This document shows, one piece after another, positions 30,715-40,610 of a stretch of 64,000 nucleotides of DNA; the stretch's first letter is position 1, and every line of letters starts with the position of its first letter. The position numbers were made by a program, and so were the translations under genes. The DNA is from Microtetraspora sp. NBRC 16547 (lineage in GTDB: Bacteria > Actinomycetota > Actinomycetes > Streptosporangiales > Streptosporangiaceae), in assembly GCF_030268965.1 (NCBI RefSeq), contig NZ_BSSE01000003.1, positions 248,001 to 312,000 of the forward strand. Direction: 5' to 3'. Under the pieces are notes generated by a model. The model was not told the origin of the DNA, made no database searches, and saw nothing but the letters and a program-made list of their open reading frames with translations.

Positions 30715-31914
30715 GTGAGATCGGTCGTCCTTGGGGTCAGCGCGGGCATCGCGGTCTACAAGGCGTGCGAGCTGCTCCGCCTGTTCACGGAGTCGGGCCA
30801 TGACGTGCGGGTCGTGCCGACCCGCGACGCGCTGCGATTCGTGGGGGAGCCGACCTGGGCCGCGCTGTCCGGCAACCCGGTGACCACGGAGGTCTGGGAC
30901 TCGGTCCACGAGGTGCCGCACGTCCGCATCGGGCAGCACGCCGATCTCGTCGTCGTCGCGCCCGCGACCGCCGACGTGCTCGCCAGGGCCGCGCACGGCC
31001 TGGCGAACGACCTGCTCACCAACACCCTGCTGACCGCCCGCTGCCCGGTGGTGTTCGCGCCCGCGATGCACACCGAGATGTGGGAGCACCCGGCCACCCG
31101 CGCCAACGTGGCGACGCTCCGCGAGCGCGGCGCGCTCGTCATCGACCCGGCGGTCGGCCGGCTCACCGGAGCGGACAGCGGCCCCGGGCGGCTTCCCGAC
31201 CCGGCCGAGATCTTCGAGATCTGCCGCCGCGTTCTCGCCGGGCGCGCCGCCGACCTCGCCGGCCGGCACGTCGTCATCTCCGCCGGCGGCACGCGCGAGG
31301 CCATCGACCCGGTCCGTTTCATCGGCAACCGCTCCTCGGGCCTGCAGGGCTACGCGCTCGCCCGTACGGCCCTCGCCCGCGGCGCGGAGGTGACGCTGGT
31401 GTCGGCCAACGTCGCGCTGCCCGACCCGGCGGGGGCCAAGGTGGTGCGGGTGGAGGCGGCCACCGAACTGCGCGAGGCCGTCCTCTCCGCCGCTGGGCAC
31501 GCCGACGTCGTCGTCATGGCCGCCGCCGTCGCGGACTTCCGGCCCTCACGGCAGAGCGGCACGAAGATCAAGAAGTCGGCCGCCGAGCCGGATCCCATCC
31601 ACCTGGTGAAGAATCCCGACGTGCTGGCCGAGCTGGGCGAGATCCGCCGCGAGGGGCGCGCGCCGTCCCCGCGGGTCATCGTCGGCTTCGCGGCCGAGAC
31701 CGACGACGTGCTCGCCAACGGCCGGGCCAAGCTGGAGCGCAAGGGCTGCGACCTGCTCGTGGTCAACCAGGTGGGGGAGAACCTCGCGTTCGGGACCCCC
31801 GACAACGCCGCCGTCGTTCTCGTGGCGGGTGGCGATCCCGTGGAGATCCCGAGGGGACCCAAGGAGGACCTCGCCGACGTGGTCTGGGACCTGGTCGCCA
31901 CTCGACTGGCCTGA
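30715..31914 (+). CDS. coaBC: Bifunctional phosphopantothenoylcysteine decarboxylase/synthetase
   Basis: CoaBC (399 residues) makes 4'-phosphopantetheine in coenzyme A synthesis. The N-terminal flavin-dependent decarboxylase (CoaC) has LGVSAGIAVYKACELLR, the active-site His in EVPHVRIG, LVVVAPATAD and FAPAMHTEMW. The C-terminal synthetase (CoaB, from about 185) has VVISAGGTREAIDPVRFIGNRSSG, AAAVADFRP, the KIKKSA lysine finger and LVKNPDVLAELG. GTG 30715 has GGGAGG upstream. It is cytosolic. Confidence 0.96.
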   Translation: MRSVVLGVSAGIAVYKACELLRLFTESGHDVRVVPTRDALRFVGEPTWAALSGNPVTTEVWDSVHEVPHVRIGQHADLVVVAPATADVLARAAHGLANDLLTNTLLTARCPVVFAPAMHTEMWEHPATRANVATLRERGALVIDPAVGRLTGADSGPGRLPDPAEIFEICRRVLAGRAADLAGRHVVISAGGTREAIDPVRFIGNRSSGLQGYALARTALARGAEVTLVSANVALPDPAGAKVVRVEAATELREAVLSAAGHADVVVMAAAVADFRPSRQSGTKIKKSAAEPDPIHLVKNPDVLAELGEIRREGRAPSPRVIVGFAAETDDVLANGRAKLERKGCDLLVVNQVGENLAFGTPDNAAVVLVAGGDPVEIPRGPKEDLADVVWDLVATRLA

Positions 31915-32003
31915 CCAGGCGGTTTCGTCCCCCGGATCTCGTCCGGCCACGGCCACTGGATCTTCAAAAGCGGCGGGGCTTCGCAGCTCCGTATCCGGTG
32001 CGG

Positions 32004-32012
32004 CTACACTCA
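32004..32012 (+). promoter_or_regulatory. Putative -10 of metK
   Basis: GGCTACACT about 50 nt upstream of metK resembles an actinobacterial -10 (TACACT). No good -35 is seen. No SAM riboswitch structure was recognised in the 140-nt leader. Confidence 0.35.
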
Positions 32013-32058
32013 GCGAAGCATTGTAGACGTCAGCAGCCGCTGCATGAGGAGCCACGAG

Positions 32059-33246
<1,188 letters not shown>

Positions 33247-33254
33247 CACGTCAG

Positions 33255-33294
33255 GCGAAGCGGCACCCGTCCTCTCCGGCGGGTGCCGTTTCGC
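33255..33294 (+). terminator. Strong terminator after metK
   Basis: GCGAAGCGGCACCCG (33255-33269) pairs with CGGGTGCCGTTTCGC (33280-33294), a 15-bp stem with one G-U pair, nine bases after the metK stop. Confidence 0.85.
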
Positions 33295-33411
33295 GTTCCA
33301 CCGCACCTCCGTGGTTCGCCCGGCCGCTGCCTCACCCGTCGGAACCTCCTCTGCCGTGGGCTCTCCCGCCGGCCGTACGGCGGCGTCGGCGCCATCTGGT
33401 AGGACAGGGAC

Positions 33412-35724
33412 GTGACCGTTCCGACATCGCCCGAGGGCCAGGAGGTGCTGCTCGCGATGCCGGAGCGCAGGGCGCGGTCAGCGCGCCCGTCCGACAGACC
33501 GGCCGCGAAGAAGGCGGGTCCGGCCAAGGGGGCCCCTGAGCCCGCCGGACGGTCACCGATCGCACGGGTCGTGGTCGACACCCCGCTGCCCCACTTGGAC
33601 CGGCCGTTCGATTACCTGGTGCCGGCCTCCATGGACGACGCCGCCGTGCCGGGCTGCCGAGTGCGGGTCCGTTTCGCCGGGAAGCTCACGGACGGCTTCC
33701 TTCTTGAGCGGGCCGAGCACAGCGACCACGCGGGAAAGCTGGCGTTCCTCGACCGGGTGATCTCGCCCGAGCCCGTGCTGACGGCCGAGATCGCCGGTCT
33801 CGCCAGGGCGGTCGCCGACCGTTACGCCGGGACGATGTCCGACGTGCTCCGCCTCGCCGTGCCGCCGCGCCACGCCAAGGTCGAGGCCGAACCCCGGACC
33901 GACCGGCCCGGGATCGACCGGCCCGGGATCGACAGGCCCCGGACGGCCCGATCCGCTAAAGACGAATCCGCCAGTGACGCCAGTGACACCAGTGACGCCA
34001 GTGACGCCAGTGACGAATCCACCCGTGGCGAGTCCGAGGAAGCCGGGACGACCCAGGTCGCCGACACGGCGGAGGCGGCGGTGGGCGCCGATGTCCCGGA
34101 GGGCCCTCCGGCCGAGGGTCTCCACGCCGGCCCGGCTGCCGACGCGCGGGCCTGGCACGCCTATCCCACGGGCGAGTCCTTCCTTGCCGCGCTGGCGGAG
34201 GGGCGCTCGCCCCGGGCCGTCTGGTCGGCCCTGCCCGGGACCGGTGCCGACGGGCCCTCCTGGCCGGACGCCATCGCGACGGTAGTACGGGCGACGCTCG
34301 TGAGCGGGCGCGGCGTGGTCGTCGTGCTGCCGGACGGCAAGGACGTGGCACTGGCTGACCACGCGCTGGGGGACACGCCCCATGTCGCGATCACGGCGGA
34401 TCTCGGACCGGCGGAACGCTATCGCCGCTGGCTCAAGGTGCTGCGCGGAGACGTGCGGGTCGCCGTCGGGACCAAGGCCGCCGCATTCGCTCCGGTGGCC
34501 GATCTCGGCCTCGTGGTCGTCTGGGACGACGGCGACGATCTCCACGCCGAGCTGCACGCGCCATACCCGCACGCCCGCGAGGTGCTGGCGCTGCGCGCCC
34601 ACCAGACCGGCGCCGGCATGCTGATCGGCGGCTACGCGCGCACGGTCGAGGCCACGCAGCTCATCGCCTCTGGGTGGGCCCGGCCGCTGGTGGCCCGGCG
34701 CGAGGAGGTCAGGGCGCGCGCGCCCAAGGTCCGCCCGGCGGGTGACGACGCCGAGATGGCCCGCGACGAGGCGGCGCGCGCCGCCCGCCTGCCCAGCGCG
34801 GCGTGGCGGACGCTCAGGCGGGGACTCGACCACGGGCCGGTGCTGGTTCAGGTGCCGCGCAGGGGCTACCTCCCCGTGCTCGCCTGCCAGAACTGCCGTG
34901 CCCTCGCCCGCTGCGGTGGTGTCGCCGGTGGCGTCTGCTCGGGGCCGCTGGCCCTGCGTGCCGGCCACGCGGCGCCGTACTGCCGCTGGTGCGGGCGGAT
35001 CGCGGGGGACTGGCACTGCGGCTCGTGCGGCGGGCGCAGGGTGCGGGCCGTCGTCACCGGATCCCGCCGCACCGCCGAGGAACTCGGCCGGGCGTTCCCT
35101 TCGGTCAAAGTGCGCACATCGGGCCGGGACGGGGTCCTCGCCACGGTCGGCGGGGCGCCCGCGCTGGTCGTCGCGACGCCAGGGGCGGAGCCCGTCCCCG
35201 ACGGCGGATACGCGGCGGCCGTGCTGCTGGACGGCTGGGCCCTGCTCGGCCGTCCAGATCTCCGGGCCGCCGAGGAGGCCCTGCGCCGCTGGATGAACGC
35301 GGCGGCGCTGCTCCGGCCAGGGGCCGAGGTGGTGGTCCTGGCCGACTCGGCGCTCCCCGCCGTCCAGGCGCTCCTGCGATGGGATCCGGTCACGCATGCG
35401 GAGCGCGAGCTCGGGGACCGGGCGCAGCTCGGGTTCCCTCCGGTCACCCGCATGGCCACGCTGACCGGGCCGCCGTCGGCGGTCCGGGAGATGCTCGCCT
35501 CGCTGGAGCTGCCCGCCGTGGCCCAGGTCCTCGGTCCCGTACGGGTGGAGGGGGCGCGCGCGGGCGGCGACCGGGAGGAGGAGCTGGAGCGGGCCATGAT
35601 CCGGGTGCCGCGCCCCCAGGGCGCGGCGCTGGCCCGAGCCCTCAAGGGTGCGAGCGGCGTGCGGTCCGCCCGCAAGGCGGCCGACCTGGTCCGGGTCCGT
35701 GTCGACCCGCTCGATCCCATGTGA
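33412..35724 (+). CDS. priA: PriA-like primosomal protein N', helicase motifs degenerate
   Basis: A 770-residue PriA homologue, the replication-restart factor. The N-terminal DNA-binding domain (RVVVDTPLPHLDRPFDYLVP, about 50-70) and the zinc region (CQNCRALARC, CRWCG, WHCGSCGGRR) are retained. The helicase core has lost key residues: the Walker A position reads PGTGADGPSW and the DEAH position reads WDDGDDLH, so ATPase activity is unlikely. Loss of these motifs is usual in actinobacterial PriA. A hydrophilic insert at about 160-245 contains repeated DRPGI and ASDASD units. TAGGAC lies six bases before GTG 33412. Confidence 0.92.
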   Translation: MTVPTSPEGQEVLLAMPERRARSARPSDRPAAKKAGPAKGAPEPAGRSPIARVVVDTPLPHLDRPFDYLVPASMDDAAVPGCRVRVRFAGKLTDGFLLERAEHSDHAGKLAFLDRVISPEPVLTAEIAGLARAVADRYAGTMSDVLRLAVPPRHAKVEAEPRTDRPGIDRPGIDRPRTARSAKDESASDASDTSDASDASDESTRGESEEAGTTQVADTAEAAVGADVPEGPPAEGLHAGPAADARAWHAYPTGESFLAALAEGRSPRAVWSALPGTGADGPSWPDAIATVVRATLVSGRGVVVVLPDGKDVALADHALGDTPHVAITADLGPAERYRRWLKVLRGDVRVAVGTKAAAFAPVADLGLVVVWDDGDDLHAELHAPYPHAREVLALRAHQTGAGMLIGGYARTVEATQLIASGWARPLVARREEVRARAPKVRPAGDDAEMARDEAARAARLPSAAWRTLRRGLDHGPVLVQVPRRGYLPVLACQNCRALARCGGVAGGVCSGPLALRAGHAAPYCRWCGRIAGDWHCGSCGGRRVRAVVTGSRRTAEELGRAFPSVKVRTSGRDGVLATVGGAPALVVATPGAEPVPDGGYAAAVLLDGWALLGRPDLRAAEEALRRWMNAAALLRPGAEVVVLADSALPAVQALLRWDPVTHAERELGDRAQLGFPPVTRMATLTGPPSAVREMLASLELPAVAQVLGPVRVEGARAGGDREEELERAMIRVPRPQGAALARALKGASGVRSARKAADLVRVRVDPLDPM
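33897..34020 (+). repeat. In-frame microsatellites in priA
   Basis: Fifteen-nt units (GACCGGCCCGGGATC) at about 33900-33940 and 9-nt units (GCCAGTGAC) at about 33970-34016 encode a low-complexity linker in PriA. Confidence 0.85.
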
Positions 35725-35831
35725 CGGCGGATCGTGGGCCTCGCCAGGGCGCACCCAGCGTCCCGGCCTGCGATTTCCCGCCGCTTCCTCGTCGATTCGC
35801 GATGCTGTCAGTAACCCGTTAGCGTCTCCTT

Positions 35832-37511
35832 GTGTCGATCGAATGGGTGAACCGCGCTGTCGACGGCCTGCGCGCGTGGGGGCGTGAAAAGGGCGTCGAG
35901 GTCGACGTCGACGAGGTGCGGCTGCTGTGCGACTACGCCAGTGACTACCTGGACGTGAACGAGCTCGGCGATTTCCGGCCGGGAACCTTCGAAGAGCTTC
36001 TGCTGGAGATCTACCCGCGCAAGGTCATCGCGCCGCCCGAGAGCGCGGGCGAGACCGTCGCGGCGGCACATACCCTCGTCGAGTTCCTCGTCGACACCGG
36101 CGAGATCGGCGCCAAGACGGCGACACGCATGCGGACCGCGCTCGACGAGATCGAGCCCGAGATGCCCGCCGCGCTCGCCGACACGAGCAAGTTCGGCATG
36201 GCCAAGAGCATCTTCAGCGCCATCAACGCCGACCCGCTCGACCTGGCCGATCCCACCGCCGTCCAGCGCGCGGTGGAGGAGTTCGACGGCCTGGACGACG
36301 ACACCTGCGACTGCCCTGGCTGCGCGCCGCTCCCGGCGGTGCGGCTCGCCCCGCCGTCCGAGATCGCCAGTGCCGTACGGGACGTGCCGTTGCTGCGGGA
36401 CACGCACCGGCTGGTGGCGTGGATGACCGAGGGCGGCCGGACCACCACGGTCAGGAAGGCCCTCCGGATCAGGGACGCGCGCCAGGTCACGAAGGAGCTC
36501 GGCGTGGAGCGGCCCGCGCTGGCGTGGCGGCTGGCCCTCGACCTCGGCCTCGCCCGGCTGGAGGGCACCACGGTGCTCGTCGAGGAGGGGTTCGTCCCCC
36601 TGGAGTCCCGCGACGAGGAGGACCTGCTCGATTTGTGGGCGGCGACCGTGGAGTTCCTCATCGAGGCCCCGGTCGAAATCACCGGCAACGAGGCCGTCGA
36701 CGAGTCGATCTACGCGGTCCATGACCTGCTCTACCGGCTCCAGGTGCCGGTGCCGCCGGACGGCGTCGCGGAGTACCTCCGCGAACTGGCGGTGGGAGAG
36801 CGGGTGGACGGGCTCGACGAGGCGCTGGACCGGCTCGTCTACACCGGGACGGTGCATCACCTGGCCGGCGGCGTCGCGCTCACCCCGCACGGGCTGTGGG
36901 GCCTGCGCGAGCTCTACCTGGAGATCGGGCTGGAGCCGCCCATCGCGGCCGACCTCGCCGAGGGTGACGCGAGCGGGCTCATCTCGGGTCTCATCACCAG
37001 CGGCCTGCCCACGGAGGTGGCCGAGGGCGACATCGAGAGATGGCTGGCCGGGCGCACGCCCGAACAGGCGGCCGCGGAGCTGCTCGGAGCGGTCGCGGGT
37101 GCCCCGGCCGAGATGCGCGGCATCGCCGTCACCATCGTCGACCGGCTCCCCGCCGAGGCCGAGTCCGCGGTGACGCGCTGCCTCGACGATCCCGAGCTGC
37201 GGCCGCACGCCATCCACTGGCTCGCGTCCCGCGGCCTGCCGGCGCCCGTACTCACCCAGGACGAGCTGCTCTGGGTGAGCGTGGACATGCTCGCCCTCGC
37301 CTTGCCCGCCGCGCAGATCGATCCCGACGGCTTCGCCGAGAACATGGCGGCGTCGGGCCCACCTCCGCATCTGATCGAGGACATGTGGCGGGTGGAGCAC
37401 CCCGACGTGGTCGAGGTGCTCGAACTGCTCGGCAACACGCTTCCGGACAAGGTCATCGCCAAGGCGGCCCGCAAGGCCGCGTTCAAGGCCCGCTCACGCG
37501 GCATCCACTGA
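35832..37511 (+). CDS. Protein of unknown function, paralogue of the next gene
   Basis: A 559-residue acidic, soluble protein of unknown function. No signal peptide or membrane span is visible. A CDCPGC cluster occurs at about 158-163 (DDDTCDCPGCAPLP). The C-terminal half aligns with the protein at 37704: both contain a PLLRDTHRLVAWM/PLVRDAVRLARWT segment and share an end of the form HPDvvEVLELLG...VIAKAARKAAFKARSR. The repeated WLAxR and L-P-A-E segments suggest helical repeats. A similar K-A-A-R-K-A tail is recalled from some actinobacterial proteins with pRiA4b ORF-3 domains, but that is a weak memory. TAGCGT six bases before GTG 35832 suggests a leaderless mRNA. Confidence 0.85.
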   Translation: MSIEWVNRAVDGLRAWGREKGVEVDVDEVRLLCDYASDYLDVNELGDFRPGTFEELLLEIYPRKVIAPPESAGETVAAAHTLVEFLVDTGEIGAKTATRMRTALDEIEPEMPAALADTSKFGMAKSIFSAINADPLDLADPTAVQRAVEEFDGLDDDTCDCPGCAPLPAVRLAPPSEIASAVRDVPLLRDTHRLVAWMTEGGRTTTVRKALRIRDARQVTKELGVERPALAWRLALDLGLARLEGTTVLVEEGFVPLESRDEEDLLDLWAATVEFLIEAPVEITGNEAVDESIYAVHDLLYRLQVPVPPDGVAEYLRELAVGERVDGLDEALDRLVYTGTVHHLAGGVALTPHGLWGLRELYLEIGLEPPIAADLAEGDASGLISGLITSGLPTEVAEGDIERWLAGRTPEQAAAELLGAVAGAPAEMRGIAVTIVDRLPAEAESAVTRCLDDPELRPHAIHWLASRGLPAPVLTQDELLWVSVDMLALALPAAQIDPDGFAENMAASGPPPHLIEDMWRVEHPDVVEVLELLGNTLPDKVIAKAARKAAFKARSRGIH

Positions 37512-37541
37512 CCCACGCGCCTCCGAGTGGAGGCGCGTGGG
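37512..37541 (+). terminator. Perfect hairpin between the two paralogues
   Basis: CCCACGCGCCTCC (37512-37524) pairs exactly with GGAGGCGCGTGGG (37529-37541) around a 4-nt loop, directly after the stop codon at 37511. Confidence 0.85.
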
Positions 37542-37703
37542 GCGGGGAGTGCGGGGCGGCGGGCCGCCGCCCGCTCTCCTGGTGTAGATCCGGCGGAAGG
37601 TTCGCGGCGCGAACCGTCGCCTGCCTGCGCGGCTCCGCCGAGACGCCTGAGGAGCAAGCGGCGGACGGCACGGGCTTCGCCGGGTGTGGAGTAAGTTGCT
37701 GTA

Positions 37704-38921
37704 ATGGCCGACAGCGACGCGCTCACGTTCCCGCCCGTCGACCTCGCCCCCGATGAGGAGCTGGTCCAGGCCGTGCCCACGGTTCCGCTCGTGCGCGACG
37801 CCGTACGGCTCGCGCGGTGGACCGGGGTGCGCGAGGTCACCGAGGGCGGGCTGCTGACCGAGGAGGACGCCGCGGCGGCGGTCCGCGAGCTCGGTCTGGA
37901 GGCCCGGTGGCTCCGCCTGGTGTGGATCGTCGCGGTGAACGGCCGGCTCATCGAGATCACCCGGGCCGGTGCCAAGCCCGGCCCGGCGGTGCACGACCTG
38001 CTGGAGTTCTGGGACGGCGTGGTCATGGACGTGCTGGATCGGACCGACGAGGGCCTGACCGGCTCCAGCGTGATCGACGAGCACCTGACGGAGATCCTCG
38101 CGACCATCTACTCGGTCCGTTCGGGCATGCCGGTGGCCGCCCTGGCCTCCGGCATCCTGCAGGCGCACGAGGTCGGCTGCGAGGCCCGCCCGGCAGAGCT
38201 GCGGCGCCTGCGGATGACGCTCCCGGCCGAGCTCTCCGACGCGCTGGCCCTGCTGGAGTACTGCGGGCTGATCGAGCCCTCCGCCGATCTCGTACGGCTG
38301 ACGCCGCCGGGAGTGTGGGCGGTGCGGCGCGACCTCCTGAGGGAGGGGCACGACGCGCCTTCGCTGCACGAGGTGGCGGGTTTCGCCGAGCTGAGCGCGT
38401 CAGAGCTGATCGAGGCGATGCTGGCCGGCAAGGCGTCGTCGAGTGTGGCCACGCTGTGGCTGGAGCGGCGGATCCCCGAGGACGCCGCCCGCGAGCTGAT
38501 CAAGATCGCCGCGTCGGGCAACGCCGCGCAGCGGGGCACCGCGGGCACGATCCTGGAGGAGCTCGGCCCGGAGGCCGAGCCCGCCGTGCGTGAAGCGCTC
38601 GGCGAGCCGCTGATGTGGCGGTACGCCGCCGCCTGGCTGGGCGTCCGCGACCTGGAGGCGCCCGCGCTGGGCGAGGGTGACGGCGCGTGGGTGGCTGTGG
38701 ACACCCTGGCCGCCCTGCTCTACATCGGCGTCCAGGGCGAGTCGGTCGGCCAGATCGACATGCTGGGGGAGGACCTGCGCACGCTGATCCCCGAGATGGG
38801 GCGCGCCGATCACCCCGACTCCCTCGCCGTCCTGGAGATGCTCGGCCGTCATCACCCCGACGTGGTCATCGCCAAGGCGGCCCGCAAGACCGCCATGAAG
38901 GTCCGCTCGCGGCACGCCTGA
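37704..38921 (+). CDS. Protein of unknown function, paralogue of the previous gene
   Basis: A 405-residue soluble protein without recognisable enzyme motifs. It corresponds to the C-terminal two thirds of the 35832 protein. Shared elements are the opening TVPLVRDAVRLARWTG, a central helical region with LEFWDGVVMDVLDRT (compare LLDLWAATVEFLIEA), a winged-helix-like LTPPGVWAVRRDLL (compare LTPHGLWGLRELYL), and the closing HPDSLAVLEMLGRHHPDVVIAKAARKTAMKVRSR. It lacks the N-terminal 190 residues and the Cys cluster of its paralogue. ATG 37704 is preceded by TAAGTT at six bases, so the mRNA may be leaderless. The position between priA and def is otherwise housekeeping. Confidence 0.85.
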   Translation: MADSDALTFPPVDLAPDEELVQAVPTVPLVRDAVRLARWTGVREVTEGGLLTEEDAAAAVRELGLEARWLRLVWIVAVNGRLIEITRAGAKPGPAVHDLLEFWDGVVMDVLDRTDEGLTGSSVIDEHLTEILATIYSVRSGMPVAALASGILQAHEVGCEARPAELRRLRMTLPAELSDALALLEYCGLIEPSADLVRLTPPGVWAVRRDLLREGHDAPSLHEVAGFAELSASELIEAMLAGKASSSVATLWLERRIPEDAARELIKIAASGNAAQRGTAGTILEELGPEAEPAVREALGEPLMWRYAAAWLGVRDLEAPALGEGDGAWVAVDTLAALLYIGVQGESVGQIDMLGEDLRTLIPEMGRADHPDSLAVLEMLGRHHPDVVIAKAARKTAMKVRSRHA

Positions 38922-39126
38922 CCGCGTCCCCTGCCGTCCCCTGCCGTCCACTGCCCCGCTCGATGAGAACAGGACGGCGACGGCCTCCGGCGGTCGCGCG
39001 GGCGTGTGTGTGGGGGGCGGGGGCGCGGTCACGCGCCGTGCTCGTCTTTCGGCTCCGGTGCCGGAGGGCCGTAAACTGGGCTGATCCCTGGAACTTGACA
39101 TGACCTGATGTGAACGGAGCCGTCTG

Positions 39127-39675
39127 TTGGCCATTCAGCCGATCCGCCTGTTCGGCGATCCGGTGCTGCGCACCCCGGCGGAGCCGGTGGTGGATTTCGA
39201 CAAGGAGCTGCGCAGGCTCGTCAAGGACCTCACCGACACGATGATGGACGCGCCGGGCGCCGGGCTCGCCGCACCGCAGATCGGCGTCGGGCTGCGGGTT
39301 TTCACCTACTACGTCGACGACCAGCTCGGGCACCTGATCAACCCCGACCTCGACCTCTCCTCCGAGCTCGACGAGGAGGGTGAGGAGGGCTGCCTGTCCT
39401 TCCCGGGGCTGTCCTTCCCGACGCCTCGCGCGATCGGGGCCGTGGCCAAGGGCTTCAACATGCACGGCGAGCCCGTCGTGGTCGAGGGCACCGACCTGAT
39501 GGCGCGCTGCTTCCAGCACGAGACCGACCACCTGGACGGCGTGCTGTTCATCGACCGGATGGACGTCAAGCAGCGCAAGATGGCGATGCGGGCGATCCGT
39601 GCGGCCGAGTGGAGCGGTCTGTCCGCCCCGGCCGTCAAGTTCTCTCCGCACGCGACGCGGGGGAGGGCCCTGTAG
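39127..39675 (+). CDS. def: Peptide deformylase
   Basis: Deformylase (182 residues) removes the N-formyl group from new proteins. All three motifs are present: [10 protein letters not shown] (44-53), EGCLSFPG with Cys89 as metal ligand, and QHETDHLDG with His131, Glu132 and His135. TTG 39127 has GGAG seven bases upstream and gives the family start [15 protein letters not shown]. Its stop TAG shares one base with the fmt GTG, coupling formylation and deformylation genes. Confidence 0.96.
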   Translation: MAIQPIRLFGDPVLRTPAEPVVDFDKELRRLVKDLTDTMMDAPGAGLAAPQIGVGLRVFTYYVDDQLGHLINPDLDLSSELDEEGEEGCLSFPGLSFPTPRAIGAVAKGFNMHGEPVVVEGTDLMARCFQHETDHLDGVLFIDRMDVKQRKMAMRAIRAAEWSGLSAPAVKFSPHATRGRAL

Positions 39676-40604
39676 TGCGCCTCGTCTTCGCCGGCACCCC
39701 GGACACCGCGATTCCCTCGCTGCGCGCGCTGCTGGACTCGCCCCGGCATGAGGTGGCCGCCGTCGTCACCCGCCCGGACGCGCAGTCCGGCCGAGGGCGC
39801 AAGGTCCACCCGAGCCCTGTGGCGCAGCTCGCCGACGAGGCCGGCATCGAGGTGCTCAGGCCGGCGAAGGCCGGGGATCCCGACTTCCTCGCCCGGCTGC
39901 GTGAGATCGGCCCGGACTGCTGCCCCGTCGTCGCGTACGGCGCGCTGCTGCCGCAGTCCGCCCTCGACATCCCCCCGCAGGGGTGGGTCAACCTGCACTT
40001 CTCCCTGCTGCCGGCCTGGCGCGGCGCGGCGCCGGTCCAGCATGCGGTCCTGCACGGCGACGAGATCACCGGCGCGGCGACCTTCCGGATCGTCAAGGAG
40101 CTCGACGCCGGGCCCGTCTTCGGCGTGGTCACCGAGCCGGTCCGTTCCGACGACACCAGCGGCGACCTGCTCGGCCGGCTCGCCGAGTCGGGCGCCGAGC
40201 TGCTCCTCGCGACCTTGGACGGCATCGAGGACGGCACGCTGGAGGCTCGCGAGCAGCCGCAGGACGGCATCAGCCTCGCCCCGAAGATCGGCGTGGACGA
40301 TGCGCGGGTGGACTGGACGGCTCCCGCCATGCGGGTGGACCGCCTGGTGCGCGCCTGCACGCCCGCTCCGGGCGCGTGGACCGAGTTCCGCGGCCAGCGG
40401 GTCAAGCTCGGCCCGGTACGGCTCGCGCCCGGCGCCGACCGGCTCGGCCCCGGAGAGGTCAGAGCCGCCAAGAACAGCGTCCTGGTGGGCACCGGGAGCC
40501 ACCCGGTCGAGCTGGGCGAGGTGCAGCCGCAGGGCAAGCGCCTGATGGCGGCGGCGGAGTGGGCGCGCGGCGTGCGCGTAACCGACGAGGATCGGCTGGG
40601 CTGA
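39675..40604 (+). CDS. fmt: Methionyl-tRNA formyltransferase
   Basis: Fmt (309 residues) formylates initiator Met-tRNA using 10-formyl-THF. The N-terminal Rossmann-like domain opens with [15 protein letters not shown]. It carries [39 protein letters not shown] with the catalytic Asn/His region, and DAGPVFG. The C-terminal anticodon-domain-like part begins near 205. GTG 39675 overlaps the def stop by one base and gives the expected N-terminus. Confidence 0.96.
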   Translation: MRLVFAGTPDTAIPSLRALLDSPRHEVAAVVTRPDAQSGRGRKVHPSPVAQLADEAGIEVLRPAKAGDPDFLARLREIGPDCCPVVAYGALLPQSALDIPPQGWVNLHFSLLPAWRGAAPVQHAVLHGDEITGAATFRIVKELDAGPVFGVVTEPVRSDDTSGDLLGRLAESGAELLLATLDGIEDGTLEAREQPQDGISLAPKIGVDDARVDWTAPAMRVDRLVRACTPAPGAWTEFRGQRVKLGPVRLAPGADRLGPGEVRAAKNSVLVGTGSHPVELGEVQPQGKRLMAAAEWARGVRVTDEDRLG

Positions 40605-40610
40605 GCGACC

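Noticed and set aside
31915-32058. SAM riboswitch ahead of metK
   Set aside because: The leader is only about 140 nt and none of the conserved SAM-I, SAM-II or SAM-IV elements were recognised.
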